From: CAVSUR01 sp052143655
GTDB taxonomy: Bacteria > Actinomycetota > Actinomycetes > Streptosporangiales > Streptosporangiaceae
DNA length: 12,778 bases
Assembly: GCA_052143655.1 (NCBI GenBank)
Contig: JBKQSL010000350.1
Coordinates: forward strand, 1-12,778
Direction: 5' to 3'
Below the pieces are notes generated by a model. That model saw only the letters and a list, made by a program, of their open reading frames with translations. It ran no database searches and was not told where the DNA came from. Numbering within the stretch: position 1 is the stretch's first letter; the number at the start of each line of letters is the position of its first letter. Both the position numbers and the translations under genes were made by a program. Positions 1 through 7,713 of the stretch are shown piece after piece.

Positions 1-1591
1 TTCCGAGCTGGCTGGGAGCGGCAAAGGTGACGCTCAGCGTCTCACGGCCGTTGCGCGTCCGCGATGTGGTCATCCTGGCCGGGCGGTACTGGCCGCGCTG
101 GGCCAGGACGAAGCCTCGCAGAGAAGCGATGTAGGCCGTATTGACCGCATGACTGCTGGCAGGCTGCGCGAGCACCACTGACCGCAGCGGGCTTACCGAG
201 AGCCCGGCGCCGGGCGACGGGTCACCGAACGACAGGACCTGCACGGGCTGGAGTGCGCCCAGCGCCGTGATCATAATGAGCAGCCGGGAGTCAACCTGCC
301 CCTCCGTCAGCTGCCGCCGCGCGGGCGCGGCCACCATGATCCGGGCCGGGCTGTTCAGCAGACTGGTACCGTCCGCCTTCCTGGCCGCGACGTCGGCGGC
401 AACCAGCGACCGGAACGAGGCGCCCACCGGCAAGGCTACCCGGATCTGGATGGTCGAGCTCCCGGACCCGAACTGCGCGATCATGCCGGTAGCGACGACT
501 GCGCTCAGGCGGTTCCCGAGCTGCCTGCGCAGATCGTGGGTGGCGACGATCACCGGCGTGCTCATGACAGCGTCCGGCCCGGGTGGCAGTTTGCGCAGGT
601 CCCGGGACGGTACTCGGTCCCATCGCAATTGCTCGCACATCCGCTGATCGCAGGTAATGCGGACGTCGCGGCCGATCTGGCGGGCAATCCACGCAGCCGC
701 ACTGCGCCAGGCCGGCCCATTGCCGGCGGCGGGGCCGCCGACCGCGACGGCGGGCGTCGCGATCAGCGCATAGGTGACCGCCCCCGACGCCAGCAGCACC
801 GCCACGACGGCGAGCGCGGCGGCCAGCCGACGGCGGGGCCGACCCGCCGCGGCGGCCGGCCGGGCAGCCGCCGGGGCTGGCGTGACTATTGCTGCCGCAG
901 CAGCGGATGTGGCTATCGGCGCTCGCGGGGCGGGCGGCCTGCGCGGCGCTGCCACGGGCACCGGGTCCCGCCGCGCGGCGCCCTTACGCTGGCGAGCGCC
1001 CGGTCCTGCAGCGGCCGCATCGCTCTTCCCGCCGGCCTGCCTGCACGCGGTGGCCGGCTTCGCCGGGGCCGGGAAACTTGCCGAACTGGCAGCCGGCTTC
1101 GATTCCTGGCGACCTGCCGCCGGCGCCTGAGCAGCGCTCGCAGCCGCGAGCTCCACAGCCGGTATCGGCTCGGTATCCGGCCCAGCATCCCCGGCATGCG
1201 TTTGTTCGCCTGCCGGGGTAACCGCGTCGGCCGCCGCGCCGCTGTCTCGGCCTGCCAGCCGACGGCCAGCCGCCGAGCCTGGTCCCGCAGCCGTTTCAGC
1301 CTCCCCGGCCGCAGTCCCCGGGCTCTCAATCCCGGACACCGTCCCAGCGCTGATCCCGGTCCCGGCAGCAGCCTGCGCCGCGGCTCTTGTGTTCGCCGCG
1401 GCAGCTGAGTCAGCCGTCGCAGCCCCGGCCGAGTCTCCGGTTGCTGCCGCCTCGGCGCGCACGACAGCCTGCATCCGCTCCAGCACGGCAGCTGACAGCC
1501 GGGGCGGCCCCGAGTACGCGACCGGACGGTGCTCGGTGCCGTGCCCCGGCTTGCGGCGCGACAGCGGCGACGTGTTCCCGTCGTCCCCCAT
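1..1591 (-). CDS. Ala/Pro-rich single-pass membrane protein, unknown function, C-terminus beyond left edge
   Basis: One frame stays open on the minus strand from an ATG at 1591 down to the window edge, giving 530 codons with strong G/C third positions. An AGGGGG ribosome site at 1605-1600 lies 8 bases before the ATG. Residues 1 to about 255 are a low-complexity Ala/Pro/Gly/Arg-rich, probably disordered cytoplasmic part. Residues about 256-278 form one hydrophobic helix preceded by an Arg cluster, so the rest should be outside the cell. The outer part opens with an AAWIARQIGRDVRITCD stretch and carries Cys314 and Cys319, a possible disulfide. That stretch looks somewhat like the soluble C-terminal domain of actinobacterial PMT/ArnT-like proteins, but this is an impression only. 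It is divergent from cassette A, so it may be a co-regulated envelope protein (inference). I recognise no named family. The reading frame is well supported and the function is not. Confidence 0.82.
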   Translation of the reverse strand, partial: MGDDGNTSPLSRRKPGHGTEHRPVAYSGPPRLSAAVLERMQAVVRAEAAATGDSAGAATADSAAAANTRAAAQAAAGTGISAGTVSGIESPGTAAGEAETAAGPGSAAGRRLAGRDSGAAADAVTPAGEQTHAGDAGPDTEPIPAVELAAASAAQAPAAGRQESKPAASSASFPAPAKPATACRQAGGKSDAAAAGPGARQRKGAARRDPVPVAAPRRPPAPRAPIATSAAAAAIVTPAPAAARPAAAAGRPRRRLAAALAVVAVLLASGAVTYALIATPAVAVGGPAAGNGPAWRSAAAWIARQIGRDVRITCDQRMCEQLRWDRVPSRDLRKLPPGPDAVMSTPVIVATHDLRRQLGNRLSAVVATGMIAQFGSGSSTIQIRVALPVGASFRSLVAADVAARKADGTSLLNSPARIMVAAPARRQLTEGQVDSRLLIMITALGALQPVQVLSFGDPSPGAGLSVSPLRSVVLAQPASSHAVNTAYIASLRGFVLAQRGQYRPARMTTSRTRNGRETLSVTFAAPSQLG

Positions 1592-1933
1592 CGCCCCTGC
1601 CCCCTGACGGCACCGGATGCCAGAAGCCCCAAGTACATGTCAAGCGCATACTAAGCCGTTATCGACCATAAATCGCCGAAAGGTCGCCGGCTGATGTGAC
1701 GTGCGGCACCACGCACCTGCCCAAGAAGGGATGGTTGGTGGCTTAAATTCCCAAACCACCTGCTTTGGAGCACGGCACTCAGTACCTTGACTGGGACCAA
1801 GGCGAGTGTGGGGGGATCAGCCGTGGCAAACAGTGCTGACGGGTCGAGAGCCGCGGTACGGCGCTTCGTCCAGCATGCCGACAGCAATCTGCCGTAGGTC
1901 GGCGCGCTCGCGGTGCGTGGCCGGGGAGCACCC
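1592..1933. promoter_or_regulatory. Divergent intergenic region with short dyads
   Basis: This stretch separates the minus-strand membrane protein from cassette A and must hold promoters for both. It is visibly less GC-rich around 1635-1680 and 1736-1800 than the flanking genes. Dyads seen are GTGCG/CGCAC at 1701-1705 and 1712-1716, GGTGG/CCACC around 1737-1760, CCTTG/CAAGG at 1785-1789 and 1798-1802, and TCAGC/GCTGA at 1817-1821 and 1835-1839. A perfect TTGACA occurs on the minus strand at 1643-1638, and a TTGACT on the plus strand at 1787-1792. Neither has a convincing -10 at 17-18 bases. No small gene or RNA was recognised here. Confidence 0.5.
1923..1928 (+). promoter_or_regulatory. Ribosome binding site deciding the start of the first GT-C gene
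   Basis: GGGGAG lies 5 bases before the GTG at 1934. An upstream in-frame GTG at 1913 has only a weak AGG about 15 bases away, so 1934 is preferred as the start. Confidence 0.6.
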
Positions 1934-3877
1934 GTGATCAGCGCCGGGCGGCCCGCCTGGCCGCCTCTTGACGATCTCACGGAGCCGGTACCGGACGGAC
2001 AGCCGCAGCCTGCATACCCGTCGGCTGCCGCGGCCGCCGGAGCGTCATCACGTGCTGTCCGGCCGGCGGATTCCGGCGCAGACCATCCGCCGCCCGGTCT
2101 CCCGCCCGCAGCAGGCCAGCTCGCACACCAGTCTTCCCGTGCCGCAGTGCGCAGCCGTCATGTCCCGGTGACCTCGCGAGTGCCCGGCGTGCCGCTGCCG
2201 AGATCAGCGCCACGGGTGACGCCGGTCCCGGGGCCGGAGCCGGACACCCTGATACTCGCAGCCGAGGCGTCGCCGGTGAGCACGGCCCCGCTGCCGCCAG
2301 TTGCCGATGCGCTGCCGAACGAGCCCCGCGAGCTCAGGCTCGCGAGAGCAGATAACGCCCGCCGGCCGCGTGATTTCAGCCTGGCTCATCTGCCGGCCCG
2401 GCTGATCCTGGTCGTGATCCTCACTGTCCAAGCCGTACTGTCGGCCCGGCTGATCACTGGATACACCGCCTTCAACGACGAGGCGCTCTACCTGTGGGCG
2501 GGACGGGTCGAGTGGTCGCACTGGCTGCACGGAACGCCGGTTCCGCTGTTCCAGACGTACTTCTCCGGCGCCCCGGTCATCTACCCCGCACTGGGCGCCC
2601 TGGTGAATTCCGTCGGCGGGCTGACCGGGGCCCGCATCCTGTCGCTGTCGTTCATGCTCGGCGCCACCTGCCTGCTCTGGGGGACCGCAGCGCGGCTCTA
2701 CGACCGCAGGACAGCCGCCCTTGCCGCGGCAGCCTGGGCGGTGCTGGGACCGACGCAGCACCTTGGCGCCTATGCCACCTACGACGCGATGGCCCTGTTC
2801 CTCATCGCGCTGGCCGCATGGTGCGCGACCGGGCGGCGGGACAAGCGGGACGCGACAGGCTGGATTCTCGCCGCCGCGGCCGCCATGACGCTGGCGAACG
2901 CCACGAAATACGCCTCGGCCCTGTTTGACCCGGTAGTCATCGCGCTCGCGGTGGCAAGTGCCCGGCCGCAGCCGGGCGGGAAAGCCGCCCTGCGCCGGGG
3001 CACGCTGCTCACCGCATGCGCCGCCGGTGCCATCACGCTGCTAATCCACTTCGGCGGCCCGCTGTACCTGCGCGGGATCGAGGAGACGACGCTGACCCGC
3101 ACCGGCGACACGCAGCCTGTGCTCACCGTGCTCGGCCAGTCGTGGGGCTGGGTCGGCTGGATCGGCGTTCTCGCCGCCGTCGGCGTCGCGCTGAGCTGGC
3201 GGCGGCCCGGCATGCTGCTGACGGCGCTGCTGGGCGGCGCGATCCTGCTCGTTCCCCTGGAGCAGGCCAGGATCCACACCACCACCTCGCTGGACAAGCA
3301 CGTTGACTTCGGCGCCTGGTTCGCGGCGATCGCCGCCGGGTACGCCATCCGGCGCCTCACATCACTGCCGCGCCCGCGCCTGGTCAGGGCGTCACTCGCG
3401 GCCGCGAGCGTGGTCGGCCTGCTGGCGGCGGCGCAGGCCGGCGCGCTGCAGGCGCGGGAAATGCTCTTCGGCTACTGGCCGAACGAAGCCAGGCTCATCG
3501 GTGCCCTGCGGCCGCTTACCGCGCACGGCGGAAGATACCTGGCCGAAGGCCAGTACATCGCCCTGTACTACCTGCCGGGCTCCAGCTGGCTTGACTGGTC
3601 CAATACGCGCACCGTCCTGCTGCCCGACGGCCGCCGGATCACTGTCCCTGTCGGCGGCGAGGGAAAGCCGGCGATCTACCGAAAGCTGATCTCGCAGCAC
3701 TATTTTTCCGTCGTCCTGCTGACCTTTACCGATACCACGAAGCTGGACAATGTCATATCTTCAGAGCTGGGGGCTTCCGGCTATTCCCTCACCGACCGAA
3801 TTCCTTTCGGCCCCAGCCGCACGGGCTACTACACGATCTGGCGGTACCGGCCGGGCAGCCGGCATGATGCCGCATGA
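1934..3877 (+). CDS. GT-C membrane glycosyltransferase, PMT/ArnT-like (cassette A)
   Basis: This is a 647-residue multi-pass protein of the PMT/ArnT type (GT39/GT83 clan, PMT_2-like). Such enzymes move a sugar from a polyprenyl-phosphate donor to an acceptor on the outer membrane face. The first ~150 residues are a Pro/Ala-rich, probably disordered cytoplasmic tail. The first helix (about residues 155-172) is followed by YTAFNDEALYLW, whose Asp182-Glu183 pair matches the acidic pair expected in the first outer loop of this fold. Further hydrophobic helices run to about residue 505. A soluble C-terminal domain of about 130 residues follows, with YWPN, YYLPG and an FTDTT segment. GTG 1934 is chosen for its ribosome site. 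The stop overlaps the GT2 start as ATGA, so the two are probably co-translated. Its likely role is to decorate the polymer made by the neighbour (inference); donor and acceptor are unknown. Confidence 0.85.
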   Translation: MISAGRPAWPPLDDLTEPVPDGQPQPAYPSAAAAAGASSRAVRPADSGADHPPPGLPPAAGQLAHQSSRAAVRSRHVPVTSRVPGVPLPRSAPRVTPVPGPEPDTLILAAEASPVSTAPLPPVADALPNEPRELRLARADNARRPRDFSLAHLPARLILVVILTVQAVLSARLITGYTAFNDEALYLWAGRVEWSHWLHGTPVPLFQTYFSGAPVIYPALGALVNSVGGLTGARILSLSFMLGATCLLWGTAARLYDRRTAALAAAAWAVLGPTQHLGAYATYDAMALFLIALAAWCATGRRDKRDATGWILAAAAAMTLANATKYASALFDPVVIALAVASARPQPGGKAALRRGTLLTACAAGAITLLIHFGGPLYLRGIEETTLTRTGDTQPVLTVLGQSWGWVGWIGVLAAVGVALSWRRPGMLLTALLGGAILLVPLEQARIHTTTSLDKHVDFGAWFAAIAAGYAIRRLTSLPRPRLVRASLAAASVVGLLAAAQAGALQAREMLFGYWPNEARLIGALRPLTAHGGRYLAEGQYIALYYLPGSSWLDWSNTRTVLLPDGRRITVPVGGEGKPAIYRKLISQHYFSVVLLTFTDTTKLDNVISSELGASGYSLTDRIPFGPSRTGYYTIWRYRPGSRHDAA

Positions 3878-5409
3878 CGGTAACAGCACCGGGCCGCCAT
3901 CGCGGCGGCCTGGTGCTCCAGTCACCGCCGAACGACACGGAGAAGCATCTTTATATTTCCCGGTCGCTTCCCTTTCTAGCGGTGAGCATGAGTCTTGCTT
4001 TCTTCGCGGGATTCACCAGTCAGCTCGTGTTCGAGGTGAACTCAGGCTTCTGGTTCTTTTTCATCTTTACCTTCATCGGGGTCTGTGCCTTCGCCATGTC
4101 GATGCCGCTTGGCCTCATGGGCCGCGGTTTTGATATCAACCGGCATAGCCAGGTGGTACGGTCCTGGCATCCGTACCGCTATCCCGACGTTGACATCTTC
4201 CTGCCGTGCTGCGGCGAGCCCATCGACATCCTGGCTAGCACATGGACGGCGGTGGCAGCGCTCGTCAAGGCTTATCCCGGCCGGGCGAGAGCATACGTCC
4301 TGGACGACGCCGCGGACCCCGAAGCCCGCCGCATGGCGACCAGCCTGGGTCTTGGCTATGTCATCAGGCCGAACCGGGGCGAGCACATGAAGTCGGGGAA
4401 CCTCCGGTACGCCTTCAGCCAGACGCGCGGCGAGTTCTTCGTCGTCCTAGACGCCGACTTCGCGCCGCGACCTGATTTCCTGGCCGAGACACTGCCCTAC
4501 TTCGACGACCCGGACATCGCCATCGTCCAGACACCGCAGTACTTCCGGGCCGGGCGGCATCAAAACTGGGTCGAGAGCGCGGCGGGAGCTATCCAGGAGC
4601 TCTTCTACCGGGCCATCCAGGTCGGGCGGGACAGGCTTGACGCTTCGATCTGCGTCGGGACGTGCGCTGTCTACCGCCGCCGCGCGCTAGAGGCGCAGGG
4701 CGGAACCACGCTCATCGCCTATGCCGAGGACGTGCATACGGGCCTCGACGTCCGGCGGCAGGGCTGGCGGCTCAGCTACGTCCCCGTGATACTTGCCACC
4801 GGCGTATGCCCGGCCGGGCTCAACGCCTTCTTCCGGCAGCAGTACCGGTGGTGCACAGGATCGACCAGCACCGTGCTGACATCGAGACTGTGGTCAGTCC
4901 CCATGAGCATTCCTGCCCGGCTCACCTATATATCCGGCTTTTGCTATTACCTTTTCACCGGGATGAGCGTTTTCGTGATCCCGCTGATACCCATATCCCT
5001 GCTGCTTTTCAGGCCCTACAGCATTACCCCGGTAAACTCCAGCCTGATCGTAGTCTCCATGATCACCAGCATGACGGTCTTGCCGCTATGGCATCATTCC
5101 AGCTATGACCTGCGCAAGACCCTGCCGCTCACCCTGGTGCGGTCATGGGCGCACGCCCTGGCCATCTGGGATTACCTTCGGGGCAGGACCATGCAGTGGC
5201 AGCCAACCGGGGCGGGCGTCAGCCCGGTGCGCAGATTCTGGCTCGGCGCACGGCTGTGGAGTCTCACTGCCGTTACCGTCTGGATTACGCTCATCGGCTG
5301 GCGCATGACCAGGATCGCACCCGACCGGTTCACGATCATCTCAATCAGCGCCCTGATCAACGCAGCGATAGTCTTGCGCGTCATTTTCCCGGGAGTGAAT
5401 GCGGCATGA
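3874..5409 (+). CDS. Cellulose-synthase-like processive GT2 polysaccharide synthase (cassette A)
   Basis: The 511-residue product has two N-terminal helices (about 32-47 and 57-77), a cytoplasmic GT-A domain, and about four C-terminal helices (roughly 350-378, 388-405, 456-476, 487-505). The full processive GT2 signature is present: LDD at 143-145, DAD at 193-195, QTPQYF at 219-224, AED at 284-286 (equivalent of TED) and QQYRW at 322-326. Family knowledge says such enzymes polymerise a nucleotide sugar into a beta-linked chain and extrude it through their own membrane channel. The protein ends just after the last helix, so the PilZ c-di-GMP domain of BcsA is absent. No Shine-Dalgarno precedes the ATG, which overlaps the upstream stop (ATGA), suggesting reinitiation. 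Codons in the membrane segments (around 3945-4080 and 4920-5060) are more A/T-rich than the rest. Product could be mannan, glucomannan or glucan. The GH26 neighbours favour mannan (inference). Confidence 0.93.
   Translation: MTVTAPGRHRGGLVLQSPPNDTEKHLYISRSLPFLAVSMSLAFFAGFTSQLVFEVNSGFWFFFIFTFIGVCAFAMSMPLGLMGRGFDINRHSQVVRSWHPYRYPDVDIFLPCCGEPIDILASTWTAVAALVKAYPGRARAYVLDDAADPEARRMATSLGLGYVIRPNRGEHMKSGNLRYAFSQTRGEFFVVLDADFAPRPDFLAETLPYFDDPDIAIVQTPQYFRAGRHQNWVESAAGAIQELFYRAIQVGRDRLDASICVGTCAVYRRRALEAQGGTTLIAYAEDVHTGLDVRRQGWRLSYVPVILATGVCPAGLNAFFRQQYRWCTGSTSTVLTSRLWSVPMSIPARLTYISGFCYYLFTGMSVFVIPLIPISLLLFRPYSITPVNSSLIVVSMITSMTVLPLWHHSSYDLRKTLPLTLVRSWAHALAIWDYLRGRTMQWQPTGAGVSPVRRFWLGARLWSLTAVTVWITLIGWRMTRIAPDRFTIISISALINAAIVLRVIFPGVNAA
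4832..4859 (+). repeat. 28-base exact match to 10443-10470, copy in cassette A
   Basis: The segment encoding RQQYRWCTG is identical at all 28 bases to the one in the second GT2 gene, including wobble positions and an ACA codon. It is the longest exact repeat I found between the cassettes. Confidence 0.85.
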
Positions 5410-6479
5410 CCGCCAGGATTCCGCGGGAGCCGCAGGCACCGCAGCATGGCCGGAGGAAGGCGCGCAGTGCACTGCGCGGGCCGGCGATAGTCCGGCGCGG
5501 GCCCGGAGCCGTGGTCGTTACCGTCCTGGCGATGGCCGCGGTGGCCGGCATTACCGTCGGGCTCCTGCAGCTCATCGCGCCGGGGCCGCCATCCGGGCGA
5601 TCGGGCTCGGTGACCGGATCGTATGCGCACCATCCGGTGGTCATCACTCTTCCCGCTGGCCCCGGTTCGTATCTCGGCGCGTACACCAGCGGCGTGCCCC
5701 GCAGCTATGCCCCCATGGCCGCGCTGAGCAGATCCGTGCAGGCACGGTTCAACGTCGCGCTCTACTACAGCGGCTGGGGCGAGCCTTTCAAGACCGGATT
5801 CGCTCAGGCCGCCGCCAGTCGCGGCGCGGTGCCGCTGATCCAGGTAGACCCAGGCAAGACCAGCCTGGCCGCGATCGCCGGCGGGTCCTACGACGGCTAC
5901 CTCAGGTCGTTCGCCACTGCCGTGGCCGCCTTCGGCGCGCAGACGCATCAGGGCGTGATCATCGGGTTCGGGCACGAGCCCAACGGCTACTGGTACCCCT
6001 GGGGGCGCACGCACGTCAGCCCCCGCACCTGGGTGGCGGCCTGGCGGCATGTCGTCACGGTCTTCCGCCGCGAAGGCGCCGATGACGTGACCTGGCTGTG
6101 GACGGTGAACATCATCGACAAGCACGGCGGCATCCCGTCCCCGCTGCCATGGTGGCCAGACAGCAAGTACGTAACCTGGGTCGGCATTGACGGCTATTAC
6201 TACAAGCCGCCGGAAACCTTCGCGGGCCTGTTCGGCCCGACGATCGCGGCTATCCGGACAGTGACCACCGACCCGGTGCTGATCGCCGAGACGGGGGCCG
6301 CTCCCGCCGCCGGGAAGGCATCGAAGATCGGCAACCTGTTCGCGGGAGTGCACGAATACGGGCTGCTGGGGCTGGTGTGGTTCAACGCCAGCCGGCTGAA
6401 GGACTGGCGGCTCGACAGCGTCCCGGCGACCGACGCCTTCCGGCGCGGCGCCCGGGCTTACATCAGGCCCGCCCCGTGA
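5406..6479 (+). CDS. Membrane-anchored GH26-type glycoside hydrolase, first of cassette A
   Basis: The 357-residue product has a basic N-terminus and one hydrophobic helix (about 34-56), then an extracytoplasmic domain. GH26 features are clear: the acid/base Glu191 in GFGHEPNGYWYPW and the nucleophile Glu295 in PVLIAETG, 104 residues apart, close to known GH26 mannanases. YYSGWGEPF, IQVDP and WVGIDGYY are shared with its two paralogues in the window. GH26 enzymes are retaining endo-hydrolases, mostly beta-1,4-mannanases, some beta-1,3-xylanases or mixed-linkage glucanases. One oddity is Pro192 where the usual motif, and both paralogues, have Met after the catalytic Glu. The ATG overlaps the GT2 stop (ATGA) and follows GGGAG at 5391-5395. 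Its position after a synthase suggests trimming or releasing the nascent polymer at the cell surface (inference). Confidence 0.88.
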   Translation: MTARIPREPQAPQHGRRKARSALRGPAIVRRGPGAVVVTVLAMAAVAGITVGLLQLIAPGPPSGRSGSVTGSYAHHPVVITLPAGPGSYLGAYTSGVPRSYAPMAALSRSVQARFNVALYYSGWGEPFKTGFAQAAASRGAVPLIQVDPGKTSLAAIAGGSYDGYLRSFATAVAAFGAQTHQGVIIGFGHEPNGYWYPWGRTHVSPRTWVAAWRHVVTVFRREGADDVTWLWTVNIIDKHGGIPSPLPWWPDSKYVTWVGIDGYYYKPPETFAGLFGPTIAAIRTVTTDPVLIAETGAAPAAGKASKIGNLFAGVHEYGLLGLVWFNASRLKDWRLDSVPATDAFRRGARAYIRPAP

Positions 6480-7477
6480 CCGGGAGACTGCGGCCCATCG
6501 GGCCGGCCGCCGAGGGCCGCCCGCGGCCCCGGCGCCGCGGGCGGGCGTTCATCGTCGTCATGCTGGCGGTAGTCGCGGCGGTCGCGGCGGCCAGCGGCGT
6601 CGCGGCGCTCGGCCGCAGTACCAAAGTCACCGCAGCCGCAGAGCCGCCGCAGCCGGCCGCCCTGCCCCGTACTCCGACCAGCTACCTGGGAATCTACGCG
6701 CCACCCGCGCCGAGGTCGTATTCCGGAGTGCGGCACTTCGCGGCGGCCACCGGCGTCAGCCCCGATGTCGTTCTGTACTACAGCGGGTGGAATGAGCCAT
6801 TCCAGGCGGCATTCGCGGCTGCGGCAACCCGGCACCACGCGGTTCCGCTGGTGCAGATTGACCCCACGCGCATCAGCCTGGCGGCGATAGCGGACGGCCG
6901 GTATGACGCCTACCTGCGCTCCTATGCCGCACAGGTCAGGGCATTCCGGGACCGGGTGATCTTGTCGTTCGGCCACGAGATGAACGGCGACTGGTACACC
7001 TGGGGCTGGAAGCACACCTCGCCGCGGGTCTTCGTGGCCGCCTGGCGGCACGTCGTCCGTGTCTTCCGCGCGGCCGGAGCGCAGAACGTCTCCTGGCTGT
7101 GGACGATCAACGTGGCGCTCAGCGGCATCGCCGCGCCGCCTGCGCCCTGGTGGCCCGGCAGTTCCTACGTCACCTGGGTGGGAATCGACGGCTATTACCG
7201 GACGCCTGCGGTGTCCTTCGCCGCGCTGTTCGGCCCGACGATCAAGCTGGTGCGGACGCTGACAGTCGATCCTGTCCTCATCTCCGAGACGGCCGCAGCA
7301 CCGGATACGGACATGCCAGCGAAGATCGCCGACCTTTTCGCCGGCGTGCGGGCTTACGGCCTGCTTGGATTCGTGTGGTTCAACGCCCATAAGCTCCAGG
7401 ACTGGCGGCTCGACAGCCCGGCCGCCATCGCCGCTTACCGCCGCGGCGCCAGGTCGTTCGCGCACCCGGCATCCTGA
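6476..7477 (+). CDS. Membrane-anchored GH26-type glycoside hydrolase, second of cassette A
   Basis: This 333-residue tandem paralogue follows the previous gene through a GTGA overlap. An Arg-rich N-terminus precedes a signal-anchor helix at about 24-44, then a short Pro/Ala linker and a catalytic domain starting near TSYLGIYAPP. Catalytic residues are intact: Glu168 in SFGHEMNGDWYTW and Glu271 in PVLISETA, 103 apart. Unlike its upstream neighbour it keeps the usual HEMNG motif. An open frame extends upstream into the preceding gene, but GTG 6476 gives the correct membrane-anchor topology and the coupling seen at the other junctions. It lacks a clear ribosome site and so depends on coupling. 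It may differ in specificity from the first enzyme or simply be a duplicate. This is the last gene of cassette A, followed by a strong hairpin. Confidence 0.87.
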   Translation: MTGRLRPIGPAAEGRPRPRRRGRAFIVVMLAVVAAVAAASGVAALGRSTKVTAAAEPPQPAALPRTPTSYLGIYAPPAPRSYSGVRHFAAATGVSPDVVLYYSGWNEPFQAAFAAAATRHHAVPLVQIDPTRISLAAIADGRYDAYLRSYAAQVRAFRDRVILSFGHEMNGDWYTWGWKHTSPRVFVAAWRHVVRVFRAAGAQNVSWLWTINVALSGIAAPPAPWWPGSSYVTWVGIDGYYRTPAVSFAALFGPTIKLVRTLTVDPVLISETAAAPDTDMPAKIADLFAGVRAYGLLGFVWFNAHKLQDWRLDSPAAIAAYRRGARSFAHPAS

Positions 7478-7504
7478 CCTGGGAAACCTGGTGATCAGGG
7501 AAAT

Positions 7505-7538
7505 GGTGCCCGGCGGCCGCATCGTGACGGCCGGCACC
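7505..7538 (+). terminator. GC-rich hairpin after cassette A
   Basis: Beginning 27 bases after the GH26 stop, outer arms GGTGCC (7505-7510) and GGCACC (7533-7538) and inner arms GGCCG (7515-7519) and CGGCC (7528-7532) enclose an 8-base loop. A 4-base bulge lies on the 5' side. No U-tract follows, as is common for actinobacterial terminators. It could instead be an RNA-stability or attenuation element. Confidence 0.5.
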
Positions 7539-7607
7539 CGCACGCGGGCGAATTCCGGCGAACCGCATGTCCCGTTGCGTGCTGAACAGTACTTTTTGGT
7601 GTGCGCT

Positions 7608-7622
7608 GTCACCACTTGTGAC
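7608..7622. promoter_or_regulatory. Inverted repeat GTCAC-N5-GTGAC
   Basis: A perfect 5-base-arm dyad with a 5-base spacer lies between the cassettes. The size fits a dimeric repressor operator, but no cognate regulator is present in the window. Confidence 0.3.
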
Positions 7623-7642
7623 GCCAGCCATTGCGGGGAACT

Positions 7643-7656
7643 GTCAGCGTGCTGAC
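7643..7656. promoter_or_regulatory. Inverted repeat GTCAGC-GT-GCTGAC
   Basis: A perfect 6-base-arm dyad with a 2-base centre lies about 100 bases before the cassette B start. The half-site GTGCTGAC also occurs at 1833-1840 upstream of cassette A, at a similar distance (94 bases) from its start. It is a possible operator; no promoter element was identified. Confidence 0.35.
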
Positions 7657-7681
7657 TGACCGCCCGCAGTGGTCCGGTTGC

Positions 7682-7713
7682 GGCAGCTGCTGGCTGCCTG
7701 CATGCGGGCATGC
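7682..7713 (+). promoter_or_regulatory. Two adjacent hairpins in the cassette B leader
   Basis: GGCAGC-N5-GCTGCC (7682-7698) is followed after one base by GCATGC-GG-GCATGC (7700-7713). Both are perfect 6-base-arm dyads. If transcribed they would give consecutive stem-loops about 40 bases before the preferred ATG at 7755. The alternative ATG at 7710 falls inside the second one. Confidence 0.35.

Noticed and set aside
536..1408. 290-codon plus-strand open frame, and 913-1638 minus
   Set aside because: Both are Arg/Gly/Pro-rich shadows of the continuous minus-strand gene, whose own frame has a membrane helix, a good ribosome site and better codon bias.
1614..1643. Minus-strand promoter from the perfect TTGACA at 1643-1638
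   Set aside because: The bases 17-18 downstream read GCATCC/CATCCG, which is not an acceptable -10.
1720..1750. Stress-sigma-like GGGAAT on the minus strand near 1750-1745
   Set aside because: The element 18 bases on is CTT rather than GTT. One matching half is expected by chance.
5172..6353. 393-codon minus-strand open frame
   Set aside because: Antisense to the first GH26, low-complexity product, and catalytic motifs lie on the plus strand.
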